DNA from: Ornithodoros turicata | Lineage: Eukaryota; Arthropoda; Arachnida; Ixodida; Argasidae | Length of the DNA: 64,000 nucleotides | NCBI RefSeq assembly: GCF_037126465.1 | Contig: NC_088206.1 | Coordinates: 35,098,573 to 35,162,572, forward strand | Reading direction: 5' to 3' | Shown here: positions 1 to 10,640 of the stretch, piece after piece | Numbering within the stretch: position 1 is the first letter of the stretch | Layout: each line of letters opens with the position of its first letter | Made by a program: the position numbers and the translations under genes | The notes under the pieces: model-generated | Database searches by the model: none | Told to the model about the DNA's origin: nothing | What the model saw: only the letters and a program-made list of their open reading frames with translations

Positions 1-873
1 ACTTTTAGCAGCATAGCACGGCCAAGACCTGGTGTCCCTCACGTAGTATTGGTATGCTGTCATCAAGCCTGTATCTGCGGTCGGTGATATACCGGTACTT
101 TCTGAAGAAGTCGTAACGTTGATGACCACTGTCTCGCGCGTTAGAAGCCGCTCATTTTTCATGTCAGCAAGATTCGTTGCGTGGCACTGCGGCGGTGGAT
201 AGAATGAGTTCATGTTCTTTTTGAAGTCTGATCCATGCTTTCCTGTTCCTTTCATGGGCTGTTTACAAGAGCTGTCAGTCTGATGCGATCCTTCTGTTTC
301 CATATCGTCTTCTTTCAATAACGGTTCGACGATCCCACGATTAGTTGTATATGCTGGCTGTACATGAGTTTGGTTCAGGTCGTCAGTCGGTTGAGACGTG
401 CTTTGTTCAGTTCCTGTTGAGGTAAGAGCATCGGGTATGAAAGTCATGTCGTTCAGCAACTGTTTCATGAATCGTGTGGAACTGACCGCTTGGTGCAAGT
501 TGAGAGAAAAGTCGTTTGGTTGCAAAACTTCACTTGACACAATATCTGTCCTTGTCGTGATCAGTGCAGCGATGCCTGAATGTTCAGTCACAGGTGCGTC
601 GATCGGGAATGCGGTACTGTCGTGCGCTGCCTCCAGATATTTAGCGTTCTGTTGTTGAGTGACACGTGTTGCAGTCTGAGGTGGTAACTCGATCTTCTGA
701 ATTCCACTTGTTGAATCGTTGATGTCCGGCACTGAAGTGGTAGATGATGTCGTGATGAATTCAGCGTTGCTTCTCTTTAAGTACTCGTTGGCGTAGAAAA
801 GCGACGTTAAGATGTTCATTTGCATTTCGATCTGCTTTGTATATTCGTCTTCAAATTCTTCTTCGGTAAGCAT
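1..873 (-). CDS. Edge-truncated retroelement gag-like ORF (5' part only)
   Basis: Read on the minus strand, this frame is open from a TAG at 916-918 to the window edge, 305 codons without a stop; the first in-frame ATG is at 873. It starts with an acidic, heptad-like stretch (MLTEEEFEDEY, then Q/M/I-rich residues), continues as a Ser/Thr/Gln-rich region, and runs off position 1. Above the TAG the same frame is open to about 1150, while another frame (about 905-1020) reads as a basic helical segment, so the N-terminus is probably broken by a frameshift or nonsense change. A TGG-led candidate primer-binding sequence lies upstream at 1171-1183. A coiled N-terminus of this kind fits gag of a BEL/Pao-type LTR element, but no capsid or zinc-knuckle motif is reached. 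The retroelement assignment is inference; the long open frame is directly visible. Confidence 0.45.
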   Translation of the reverse strand, partial: MLTEEEFEDEYTKQIEMQMNILTSLFYANEYLKRSNAEFITTSSTTSVPDINDSTSGIQKIELPPQTATRVTQQQNAKYLEAAHDSTAFPIDAPVTEHSGIAALITTRTDIVSSEVLQPNDFSLNLHQAVSSTRFMKQLLNDMTFIPDALTSTGTEQSTSQPTDDLNQTHVQPAYTTNRGIVEPLLKEDDMETEGSHQTDSSCKQPMKGTGKHGSDFKKNMNSFYPPPQCHATNLADMKNERLLTRETVVINVTTSSESTGISPTADTGLMTAYQYYVRDTRSWPCYAAKS

Positions 874-1170
874 TGCATCTATCTGACTGTCAAGTTGTTG
901 AAGACTAAGGCAAGACTACGTACTTTCAAGTTTCGTAGACGATCCGTACTTTCTTTGAAGTCTTGAAAGTGATGACGTTCTTCTGCAGTTCTTCGTCGTT
1001 CCAGACCTTTCATTAACGCCGTCACTTCCACTCATAGATGTCTGTGTTGATCGATCAGTTGAAACCGCTCCATTTGGTTCGTTCAGATTGCTGTCAGTGT
1101 CCGTTGCAGTCTTCTTGGTCAGGTCGGTACAGTCGTTCAGAGACGTTCAAATGAATATTCGGTGTATCCT

Positions 1171-1183
1171 GGTCACGGCACCA
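1171..1183 (-). other. Candidate tRNA primer-binding site
   Basis: On the minus strand this reads TGGTGCCGTGACC, beginning with the TGG expected opposite a tRNA 3' CCA. It lies three bases after a TACA that could end an LTR, and about 300 bp upstream of the gag-like ORF. The tRNA was not identified, and no second LTR is present in the window to confirm the boundary. Confidence 0.3.
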
Positions 1184-1529
1184 CTTTGTAGAAGACAGTA
1201 CAACGAGGGAACAGAGGTGACAATGTTTAAAGGTACTGTAAAGCAGCACCGATCAAATGTCATTTAGTGTGGATATTCGATAGTCCAAGCCACCAGGACA
1301 AAAACTGTGCAAGTTCCATTCCAATCGACGGTGCAGTTAATTAGAAAATTACAATTAAAGATTACGGGCAACACTGTACTAGGTATTTGAAATGAATCCG
1401 TACTTCTGACACATACGGCGGCAACCACATTGCATGCGTATAACACTGGGCCCGACATAACAATCCACCACAATCCACCATAAAATCCGCCCCTGCAATC
1501 CACACAACGATCCACATCTGAGGATAAAC

Positions 1530-1690
1530 CACTGATCTCTATGTATAAAGGCTGGATCGCGCATGGGAGAGGGGCTCGTGGAGGAGAGGCGTGCCTTCGG
1601 GCCGCCATGTTGGGAAGCCCTAAAGCGCAGTGTGCGCCCATAGAAAACAATGGGAGGCAACGGAGATTGTGAGTATTTATAGCGCTGCAG
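1530..1690 (-). repeat. Dispersed repeat family R1, copy A
   Basis: On the minus strand this copy runs from a TATAAATA box-like sequence through a GC-rich stretch with CATGGCGGCC to a conserved end, CGCGATCCAGCCTTTATACA, followed by TAGAGATCAGTGG. The same order of blocks recurs at 15178-15342 and, without the first third, at 4696-4765. It has no ORF of its own. The family identity is unknown. In copy A it lies within the interval where an LTR of the adjacent gag-like ORF would be expected, so it may be part of a promoter rather than an independent insertion. Confidence 0.55.
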
Positions 1691-4600
1691 GCGTTGATCG
1701 TTGCTTGTCATCACACAATTTTGTAAGGTGCCAGTATACTGATGTATCCTAACAGTATTTCACAGGTGTCCTGCCGTTCGATTCTTAATTACGTTATGTT
1801 TTGCATTCCGAAACTAGACAGTCACAGCAGTGCAGCGCTGGGGATTGTACTACAGTACGTTTCCCAGCCAATATTTCAACAAGAAACGATGTGAGATTAA
1901 CAACCACCATGTATGTAATATCCCGTGCTGCGTTCTGGACAAAATTGTTCCATAAAGAACGGTCCGGGAAAGGATATACTCGCATATGGCAGAAAGAGAT
2001 CGTTCTGTAGAATCACAGCCGTTGTTTTAGCCGTGTATCGGTTTCGTATGATTTATATCAAGCACCGCCGCAGAAAGTGTCTTTTAGTGAACGACTGCGG
2101 TGCTTTGCCTCGCAAATATGGACACACCGAAGCAGCCCAAATACGTTGTGAGCGTGATTTAATTGCTTTACGCAATTAGAACACGCTCGTTAGGACAGTT
2201 AATGAGGTAGTGATGTAAGCTTAATCAATTAAGTTACTTGAAAGTGGTAACACCTCCTTGAGACACAAGATTTACCTCTTTTTGAAGTACAGCCCTTCTA
2301 TGTTTGTTTGTTTCTTCCTTCATTTGTTCTGATTTGCAGGCGCGGTTGTGCCAAACTGAATGTCCTTCTCGAGTACTCACATGCTTTTGCTGAATACAAC
2401 TGCAGCGTGAGCAAAGCTGCTTAGGAACGGGGCCTGCTATCCAGTGCTGACTTTGTCATGCTTGTTATGTGGAGCACGTTCGAAAAAATGCAGCTGCACA
2501 TCTGAAACTCCAATGAGTATCATCGTCATCTAAAAGAGAGCGCCGTAGCACCGTTGTGAGACCAGACACGCTTTCTCAGTATCTTCTATGGCACCTTCCG
2601 CAGTTTGCACAATTTTGTTCAGCATCGAAGTCTCTCATAGGGACCACTTTGCATTAACTGTGACTCCCATCTTACATTTTGATGTGCAAGGGCCTTCTTG
2701 CACTACACACGTATGGTCTGCAACAGGATAATTGCAGCAGGACGATTTGGAGCTTGAAACAGTTGTGATTTTGTCATTTTGGCCCTCGTGTACACCGTCT
2801 GTGAAACGTAAACCAAAAAAATCTAACACGATATGCTTTTGTAAAGAAGGTCACTGATGGTGAGTAAAGAGAATATACAAGTTCTAGTTTATTCAACATT
2901 TTATATCATACATTATATTATTCAACATTTTATATCAAGTTTATACAACATCAAGTTTATTCAAGTTATTTCTTGCACTTATGCGTTTCAGGATACAATG
3001 AACGTGCAGGGAGGTCACAAAAGACTACATTTATTGTTTTATGACCTTGCTACAATGACAATATATATTAGGAATGACAATGGACAGGTACTCTCTCTAA
3101 ATTTGTAGCACTCAATTTTAGGTTAGAATGAGCAATGAATAGCAACTTCCCTCCTGGTATTTTCTTATATATGATGAATTTTGAATTTAATGTGATCAAA
3201 TATGTGTTAATATAATAATATATATAAGAATATAATATGTGATAAATGAATGTGATCAACAGTAGATGTAAACAACACCAGTAGCCAGAGAAGTGCATTC
3301 TCAAGAAATAATTTTCTTCTTATAGCATATATGTGCATGCCCTATTAACTGAAACAATTATCACGGTTCTCACGGTTTTAATTTCTGAGAGTGTACTGTA
3401 GAGACGGCTTAGATCTACAACAGTTAATACAAGGTATTATATACTGTGAATCCCATGTTAAAAATTCCATGTGACACATACTTTTTGGAGGTGCTGTGGT
3501 AATCAACGTTTGTGGGCATTACGCAGGTTCTGCACCCATTTCTTGAGTATGTCGAGGCAGCTGTGAAGTAACCTGCATTGATGATGATTATTCCAATTTT
3601 TATGGTGCATCGACAACAAAGGAAATAATACATCAGAACATTGGTTTGGGTGCAACCAGTTAAAAATGAATATGTTGTTTAATAAATGCATTGGACAAAT
3701 GTTAAAACATCAGTTTAAAACATGGTTTACAATCCCTGTATCTTCTAAAAATTAAAAAGATGAAAAACTATTCTAAAAAGAATATGGGGAACTCTTCTAA
3801 AAAGAATTATAATTATTATATTGCTGGGTGAAGGAGCCTAAAGTGTAAGGTGTGTTTCTGATGTGAACATGTAAGAAAATATGCAAAACTGAGAGAGGCT
3901 AACCACAGTGCGTGCACTGAGGTTGTTCCTTCCTGTAAAGTAGAAACCAGTGGATGAGGAACGTGATACTTACCTGTACACCCAGCCGTATCACACTACA
4001 CAGATTATTCACTGGGTAGCCCTCATGACGAAACCTGTATTGAGAGACCACCCTTAAAAACTGCTTCAAATAGCACGACACGCTACAAATTATTACTATC
4101 GTAACAAGCTGACGATACAGCTCAGACAAAGGCGTTATTCAAGTCGCGCCACACCACCGTTACGTAGGATTCTTTGTCACAAATCAAACCAAGGCACAAA
4201 ACAATACCAATACATGAAAAAAGGTGACAATCGTGGTCTCATTATGACGTAATACCGAACTTGTGCGCGAAGGTAATTCAAAGAAATGAATGTGGCACTT
4301 GCTTCCGCAGAGAACACCGTGTACCATGCTAGCAATGCATGCAAAAAAGCGCTCGAGTGCTCGCACATATATTGATGACAACACTACCTGTGTAGTGTAA
4401 CGTGTTCTTTCAAGCATATTATGCACTCAAACTGTATTTGCCGCCGGGTAAAATGCAAGTGTGCTCGATTGAACGTCGGAAGAGCGATCAAGCAACCTGC
4501 ATCCAGTGCTCGTTTTGGGCAAAAAAACACTTCATAATGGTCAACTAAATATACAGAATGAACGCCTATTTATTCCTCGATAAAGAGTGACTCACCTGTA

Positions 4601-4695
4601 TAAATTTAGGCCCTGTAACCTTGCCAGTACGGTTGGTACGACCGTAATTGCGAGAAGTTGCCATGATCGCTGCGGCGACTGTTGTGAGCACCGTA
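1691..4695. other. Stretch with no supported gene
   Basis: Only short ORFs (under 90 codons), AT-rich tracts (2860-3300, 3650-3850) and no recognisable domain, RNA gene or transposon end. The minus-strand ORF at 2635-2829 is cysteine-containing but lacks a signal peptide or a known pattern, and I do not support it as a gene. Confidence 0.4.
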
Positions 4696-4765
4696 AGATG
4701 GCGGCCGGTTTCTTCACGCTCGCGCTCCCTATCCGCGATCCAGCCTTTTACAATCGAGATCAGTG
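4696..4765 (+). repeat. Dispersed repeat family R1, copy B (truncated)
   Basis: This copy contains the ATGGCGGCC block and the CGCGATCCAGCCTTTTACA..GAGATCAGTG end shared with copies A and C. The 5' third with the TATA-like box is missing. It shows more sequence differences than the other two copies, so it looks older. Confidence 0.5.
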
Positions 4766-4769
4766 GGAT

Positions 4770-5427
4770 AAACGGATAAGCGAACTGAAATGTAATGCTG
4801 AGCCGTTGAAAAAAATGTGTCAGACGTTCAAGAAGCCAGACAGCGTCGGGACTTGTTTGTTCACAGAGGTTCACAAAGAGAGTTTGTTCGTTCGAAAGAG
4901 GCCGCGAACAAAAGGAGCGCGCAGGCGCAGCAGAGAAGTAGGGAGAGCCCCCATCGAACAGCGGCCAGCACTGAGTTACTTCGCAAAAACAGGGGTCAAC
5001 AGGTTAAACTGTTAACAGGGGTTTCAGAATGCATAGGTAAACAGGAAAACTAATAATATGGTTACTAAAATAACGAAGTTCCGATGTCATAGTGTGTAAT
5101 ACCAATTTTCAGTGTTGCCCGCTGTACAGGGGGTTGCTTGACACCAGGCGTCGCACCGCTCCACTACGGCGCATCTTTCATGGCGAATTAAAAATATTTA
5201 TAGCGCGTTGTCGGTCGTAGGGTTCCGCATATGGTATTTAGAAGCAACAAAGTCTCTAGTCACATCACCGACATATCATGCTTGTCTACTGCTTTACAGT
5301 ACCTTTAATGGAAGGGCTAGAGAAGAATGAGTGAAGCACGAGGTGGCGTCGTCGTCCTCATCAAGAAAGATTTAACAAGGTGCTTACAAAATGAATTGCT
5401 TAGCAATGAGCGAAGTTAGAGAGGCCT
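4770..5427. other. Stretch with no supported gene
   Basis: A few overlapping short ORFs in a region rich in CGAACA/GCGCAGG. At 5145-5185 a short piece (CTCCACTACGGCGCATCTTT) resembles the 3' core of the tick-type SINE seen just downstream, possibly a SINE tail remnant. Confidence 0.3.
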
Positions 5428-5667
5428 TAGGCGGTGACGTGCTGGCTTGCTGAGCTCAAGATCGCGGGTTCGATCCCGGCCGAGGGCGGTAACAATGTGG
5501 GGAAGGCAAACATTGCTTCCAGCACCGTGTGTCGGAGATTTCCGGCGCACGTCAAAAGAACCCCAGGTGGTCCAAATTATCCGCAGTCCTACCCTGCGGC
5601 ACGTGCAACATCTCGCCACACTGCGCAGACAAACCTTACGTGTAACATCACAGTACCATTATTCTGA
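5428..5667 (+). mobile_element. tRNA-derived SINE, Ruka-like (tick type)
   Basis: The head has a Pol III B-box (GGGTTCGATCCC at about 5466-5477) preceded by an A-box-like region, so it is tRNA-like. The body carries GTCAAAAGAACCCCAGGTGG followed by TCCAAATTATCCGCAGTCCT. From memory of the family, that core is characteristic of Ruka-type SINEs first described in Rhipicephalus ticks. No tRNA cloverleaf can be drawn over the full head, so it is a SINE and not a tRNA gene. It lies about 200 bp upstream of the Tc1-like transposase with no visible relation. It is the main taxonomic clue in the window. Confidence 0.65.
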
Positions 5668-5874
5668 GGCGAGACAGAGCCCGAGCTGAGGCAAGTGTTT
5701 TAATTTTTTATGTTTTAACATCTTCATGCATCTTCACGAACGAAGAAATCTTCACGCATGGAGATGTTACCCAAAGTTTCTGTGTGGATCGTTCCCGAAT
5801 TCAAATTAACTGCGGTATGACAAGGTAGAGTAAAATAAAAGGGAAGAAAGCTACAGCTCCTCTTATCAGTCAAG

Positions 5875-6962
5875 ATGAGCAGAAGATTGAACGTCGAGCG
5901 AAGACGCGAAGTCGCCACGTTGTCACTGACTGGACTGTCCCAAAGAGCGATTGCCAGCCGTCTTGGGTGTTCCCTTTCGTCGGTTAATCGCATTGTCCGC
6001 GCTCATCGCGAAGAGGGTCGCCTGGAAGATGCCCCGAGAAGTGGAAGACCGCCGGCCACCACCACGGAGGAGGACCAGCAAATAGTTGCCGTAAGTGCCG
6101 TCGAGCCATTCTTCACGTCGACGGACAACAAGAGGGAACTGGGCTTAGGGGCGTCGGCCAAAACTGTTCAGCGCCGCCTCAAGGCCTTTCAGTCTGGTGT
6201 TGCTGTACAGAAGGCCCTCCTCAAGGCTGACCACGAAGAAGCCAGGCTCCAGTTTGCCCTCGACCACATGGACTGGGACGACAACCGCATGGTTCAGCGT
6301 AATCTTCAGCGACGAGGCCACGTTTAGTACGCGTTGGTGCCAGTCCAGGCGAGTCTGGCGGCCTCCGAACTGCAGGTATACCTATTCAGTACCCCTAATC
6401 ATTTTCATTTTATTATGCACGGCGTCATACTTTCTCCACCTTTGCTAGATACCTGCCCCAGTATGTCCACAGAGTGTTGTCCAGTGGCCGGCACACTGTG
6501 AGCGTCTGGGACGCCCTGTCGTACGACGGACTCGGGCCTTTGGTACGACTGGTAGGGCGCTTGAATTCCATGGCCTACGCAGAGGTCATCGAGAAGACGC
6601 TGCTCCCCTATGCTCTGGACGGGCCGTTCCCGGATGGGTGCTACCATTTCCAGCACGATGACAGCTCCGTCCATCGTAGTAAAACTGTCCAACGCCTTCT
6701 CGACGACCTCAGCGTAATGCAGCTGACATGGCCTGCGCAGAGCCCGGACTTAAACATCATCGAAAACGTCTGGGGCATCCTGAAGAATAGGATGAGCAAG
6801 AGATGGACGCCTACGAGGAGCAAGGACGCACTCTGGGAATTTATAGAAGCAGAGTGGTCCTTGCTACGTGAAGACGTGGACCTCGTCCTTCGACTATACG
6901 CTTCCCTTCCTGTGCGCATGGCCTCCGTTATTGCTGCGAAAGGGGGGCCGACAAAGTATTGA
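5875..6962 (+). pseudogene. Tc1-like (DD34E) transposase, frameshifted, with one intron
   Basis: The N-terminus (about residues 1-60) is a helix-turn-helix with QRAIASRLGCSLSSVNRIV, followed by a GRPP linker of Tc1 type. The catalytic core is present: D in FSDEATFS, D in FQHDDSS, and E in SPDLNIIENVW, with 34 residues between the second D and the E. Two features break the reading frame. A one-base shift lies near 6275-6295, between the DWDD and WFSVIFSDE segments. An interruption at 6376-6448 has GT..AG ends and, when removed, joins NCR to YLPQYV in frame; I read this as a 73-bp spliceosomal intron. The stop is at 6960-6962 and an AATAAA lies near 7040. No clear terminal inverted repeat or TA-flanked end was found. 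The single frameshift makes this copy non-functional. Confidence 0.9.
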
Positions 6963-7059
6963 GTACCGTCTTCCCCGCCTCCTTTTTTTTGTGTATGTGT
7001 TTTCAAGGGTACACGCTCTTTTCTTCTGTTTTTTGTCTAATAAAAAAAGAAAAAGCTAG

Positions 7060-7327
7060 GCACTGCAGCCCGTTGTCACCTCAATTCATCTTAGCGCCCT
7101 GTTATCTCTCCGATAGCGGAGAGACTTCCTTCCCGCGATAGCCACTCGCGCCTCGGTGCAGTAGACCGAAAACGAAACCATTTTGGCGTTCGTTACACTC
7201 AAAAGCAAAGTTACCACGGTGGGTCGCCACAAGCGCACTCTTCCACACTTTCATCCACAGGGGTGACACAAACCCGCCATTGTTGTAAGCACCCTCAAGC
7301 GGGTGCCTTTGGCAAAACTGTCATCTT
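7060..7327. other. Stretch with no supported gene
   Basis: This is sequence downstream of the Tc1-like relic. It contains no recognisable element. Confidence 0.3.
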
Positions 7328-7733
7328 GTCCTGGTCGCACGTCATAGAAAACGTCATTTTGAGGTCACGTGACTTTGCTTACATGTCGTTTTGTCGCTTA
7401 CCGACGTACTTCCGTCATCATAAAGCCAAGAGATGAACGTATTTTGCCAGCATAAACTATGCGGTGCTTCTTCCGCAACCTGGTAGCCCATTTGTCCTTC
7501 GTTTAATTAAGTACATCGCATCGGCTCAGTGAGCCTTAACGCGCTGTCGTCATCACATATTTGGAAGATTTGGAGATTATTGGATAAAAATAACTATCGC
7601 GATCGAAAGACATCCAAAACGTCGCGCAGAAACAACAACCCCATTGTTTACAAACGGTTTGGCCGCCAATCACGGGCGCCGCCGTCTTTAAGGTCACATG
7701 TGCCTTGACGTCTGCTGTGACGTGCGACCAGGA
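7328..7733. repeat. Imperfect inverted-repeat pair (possible MITE)
   Basis: GTCCTGGTCGCACGTCA at 7328-7344, with further similarity to 7372, is matched in inverted orientation at 7692-7733 (TGACGTGCGACCAGGAC at the outer end). The arms are about 43 bp and enclose about 320 bp without a gene. Weaker inverted similarity continues outside both arms (a CACAGGGGTG block). No target duplication could be assigned, so calling it a MITE is inference. Confidence 0.4.
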
Positions 7734-10430
7734 CCTGACCAGGGTGCATTGCGTTCGCCCAGCACGTTTTCGTCTACGGAGCAATACATTGGGTTCCACC
7801 CCTGTGCTTTCATCCCTCTGAACGAGTGGACTCGCCCGCTTTCGCTCGCCGCTAGGGTGTCTCTTCCCAGAGAAAATACGCCGCTCGCGCGTTCCGTAAA
7901 ATTTTGTCCAGCACTGTACATGGAGGAGGAGTGCGTGTTTATTTAAAAACCGCATTAAATACTCGCGCTAAGAAAACACGTGACTTAGTTTCCACGTATC
8001 CCATTATGCGCCACATTATCGGAGACCCCACAGTCAATCCTCGGACTACATTCTCCGCTCGCGGAGATATATGCCTGAGTGTCCCCATTTCGAGAGCAAA
8101 GGGGATGACTCAACCCAAGGTGCTTCTGCAAGTTAGAATTACCATGACAACGACGATGTACCCGCAGGCCGACGTCATGCGTGATGTATGCATGAGAGAA
8201 GCGAAGGTTTTGTCGTCTGCTATTACGGCCACGACCTACTAGATTATAACGACCATGGGGTGCGTTTTCTTATTCAACCCGAGTAGCCAGGGAGTTGGGT
8301 AACGACGTCAGTGCGTCGTCTGCTACACTGATCTCTATAGCAGTGCCTCCTTTACTACATATATGCCTGTCACGTCGCGCGCGTTTGCATTGTTCTCCGC
8401 CTGCCAAAAGTTTCTCGGAGAGTCCGCATGGGCGCCAGCTTTCACCCATTCCCGCCCTCTCCCTCTTTCAAACAAGACAATAACTGGTGTGCTTACCGGC
8501 CTATCCAATGCATGGGAGCGCTTGGTCGCGGCCCTGGCACTCGACCACGTGCGATTGTTTACATGGATGCGCTGATGCTCGCTGCGCGCCTTGCGGAAGG
8601 ATTTTTGTGGGGATCCGAGGTACTCTTCTGTTTCGTATCACGTGCCCTTTCCTTGAAATGCAGAGGATCGCACCGCGCCGGCCGAGAAACGGAACAATGT
8701 CGATGGGTGGTTTATCAAGAGCATCACGAGCTGAGTGCAAGGTCGTTGCCTGCTGAGGTTATCTCTCACTCTCTTGCAATTGATAATTTTTTGCTTACAA
8801 CAATGATCATAAGCGATGCAACAGTGGTCGGTCTGTGCATATCGCCGTATTCTCGCTCAGACTTGAGGGATATTTGCGCTTCCGGGAACCCTTCGAGTAG
8901 GATTGGCAATGCGTTGGGCGTTCGCTCCCAGCGCGTGCACAATCTACAATTTGTACCCCGCCGAAAAGCTGATAGCCTCCTCAGCCGGAATTGAATCCAC
9001 AACCTGACCCCAAGCAAGTGAGGGTTTTAGTAAGGGGGCCTCTACAGATCACTGATTGTAAAATACGCGTACAGTTCGTTAGACGAAATGCAATGGCTAT
9101 TCCTTGCAATCTAACTGTGCTTGTTTTCTCGCATTCGAAATCGGCTAGCGCATAAGGACTGCGTCCAGGCGCAAGTATGCAAGGATTGTGTATCGAAGGC
9201 ACGGGAAGGGCCACTACAGGACCTCACAGTATTACCCGAGACAGCACGGTTTCAATAGAGGAGGCAGCAGCAACAAATCGTATATTTTCTCATTTCACAC
9301 AGTTTTTAGAAACCGTTTCTCGCAGTGATTCACAGGTTAGAGCGCAGGAGTCGGACTCGTGCTTAATGCAAGAATTAAGGGTTTGTGATGCGTATTCTTT
9401 GGCGTTTTATTAGACCGGTAAGTGGCCGGGATAAGTAGGGAAGCGCACTAAGTGTGCGGATAAACAGTTTTCCACAGTCTAATCACGGGTCAGATAAACC
9501 CTCGTCGCTTCGGACACTGACCAGGTGACAAACGTAGGACCGTGCAGTGCTTTACAGACGATTTCCTCATCAAATGCCGCGATCATATGTACTACACCCC
9601 AATGTATTTGATGCGATATAAATTACATCTAAGCATGCGACATTATCTTCACTTGTTATCCCTTAACGATAAGCAACCCGACGTTTCGTTGCTTTTCTAT
9701 TCATCCTATTCTGAACCCCTTAGCTGGTGTACGTACAAGTGGAAAGAACTTCGGCGATAATGTGCCTGCTGTTCACAGTCACATCATAACTACTGCTTGT
9801 TGCTGGCTATTTTCAAGAAATAAGACTCCATGTAAGAACCGAAGGAAGTGTGTTTCGGGAACCCACTCATTGTCTTAGCCCGTACTTGTGTGTGTACATC
9901 TCGCGCTTTTTTTATTGTACACACCAGCATATAAGGCCAATAAAATTTCTTTATATATAACGGGTTTGTTGAATGCCAGTATTCAAAAGCAAGCAATGGA
10001 AGAGCGTCGCTAAAGTTGGAAGTAAGAACGACAAGATAAAATCGGCAATAAAATAAACATTATACCGTCCTTGTTTTCCGAATATTCACCAACTGAATGA
10101 GTGAAAGTGCGGGTAGCCAGATAACAATGCCGAATTTCTGAAGAAAAAGACTATAAATTATGGAACAGCTTCGTTTGCAGCGGACGGAAAACTTTTCCTT
10201 AAGAACGAAGATGACGAAAATAGCAGCCGCGTTCGGCATGTATCTTGATACCTGATAACAGCGCGACGATGTCTTTCTGGAAATGATAAAGATTAGTGAA
10301 ATTACGGGAGGGGGGGGGGTAACCCTGATTGCTGTATCAAATTAGGACGGTATACACTGTCTGCGTAGCATAAAAGGTAGTGGATACTTCCGAGCGATCT
10401 ACCTGCCTGTCTGGCAGCACATGCTCGAGC
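7734..10430. other. Stretch with no supported gene
   Basis: Overlapping ORFs up to 188 codons (8428-8994, plus strand) have no recognisable domain, and open frames occur on several strands at once, as expected in GC-richer non-coding DNA. A 28-bp block at 8230-8257 recurs perfectly in inverted orientation at 19035-19062. A G-homopolymer lies near 10311. Confidence 0.35.
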
Positions 10431-10435
10431 CTGCT

Positions 10436-10640
10436 CGGGCGGGGGGGGGGGGGACGTTCTGGACCGAATTCATAGGCAACTGTGCTGACATTTGTCTTAA
10501 AGTGTACGTGGAAAGCTCAGCCTCAGACAGCACAGCTTCCTCCGAGTTTCGAACCCGGGTCACCTCCCAGTCTCGGCATGCCATGTCAGCATAAAAGGGC
10601 ACCTCACATTCTAACCCATAGTGACCCCCAGCACCAGGTG
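10436..10640 (-). repeat. Possible tRNA-derived SINE remnant
   Basis: On the minus strand a B-box-like GGGTTCGAAAC lies at 10546-10556, next to a GAGGTGACCC block, and the segment ends at a long C-homopolymer (the G-run at about 10441-10454 on the plus strand). The arrangement suggests a Pol III-derived SINE, but the A-box is weak and no tail or target duplication is clear. Confidence 0.3.

Noticed and set aside
5428..5500. tRNA gene at the B-box GGGTTCGATCCC
   Set aside because: No full cloverleaf; the downstream core matches a tick-type SINE, so it is the SINE head.
8428..8994. 188-codon plus-strand ORF
   Set aside because: Several overlapping frames are open on both strands here and no domain, splice pattern or composition supports coding.
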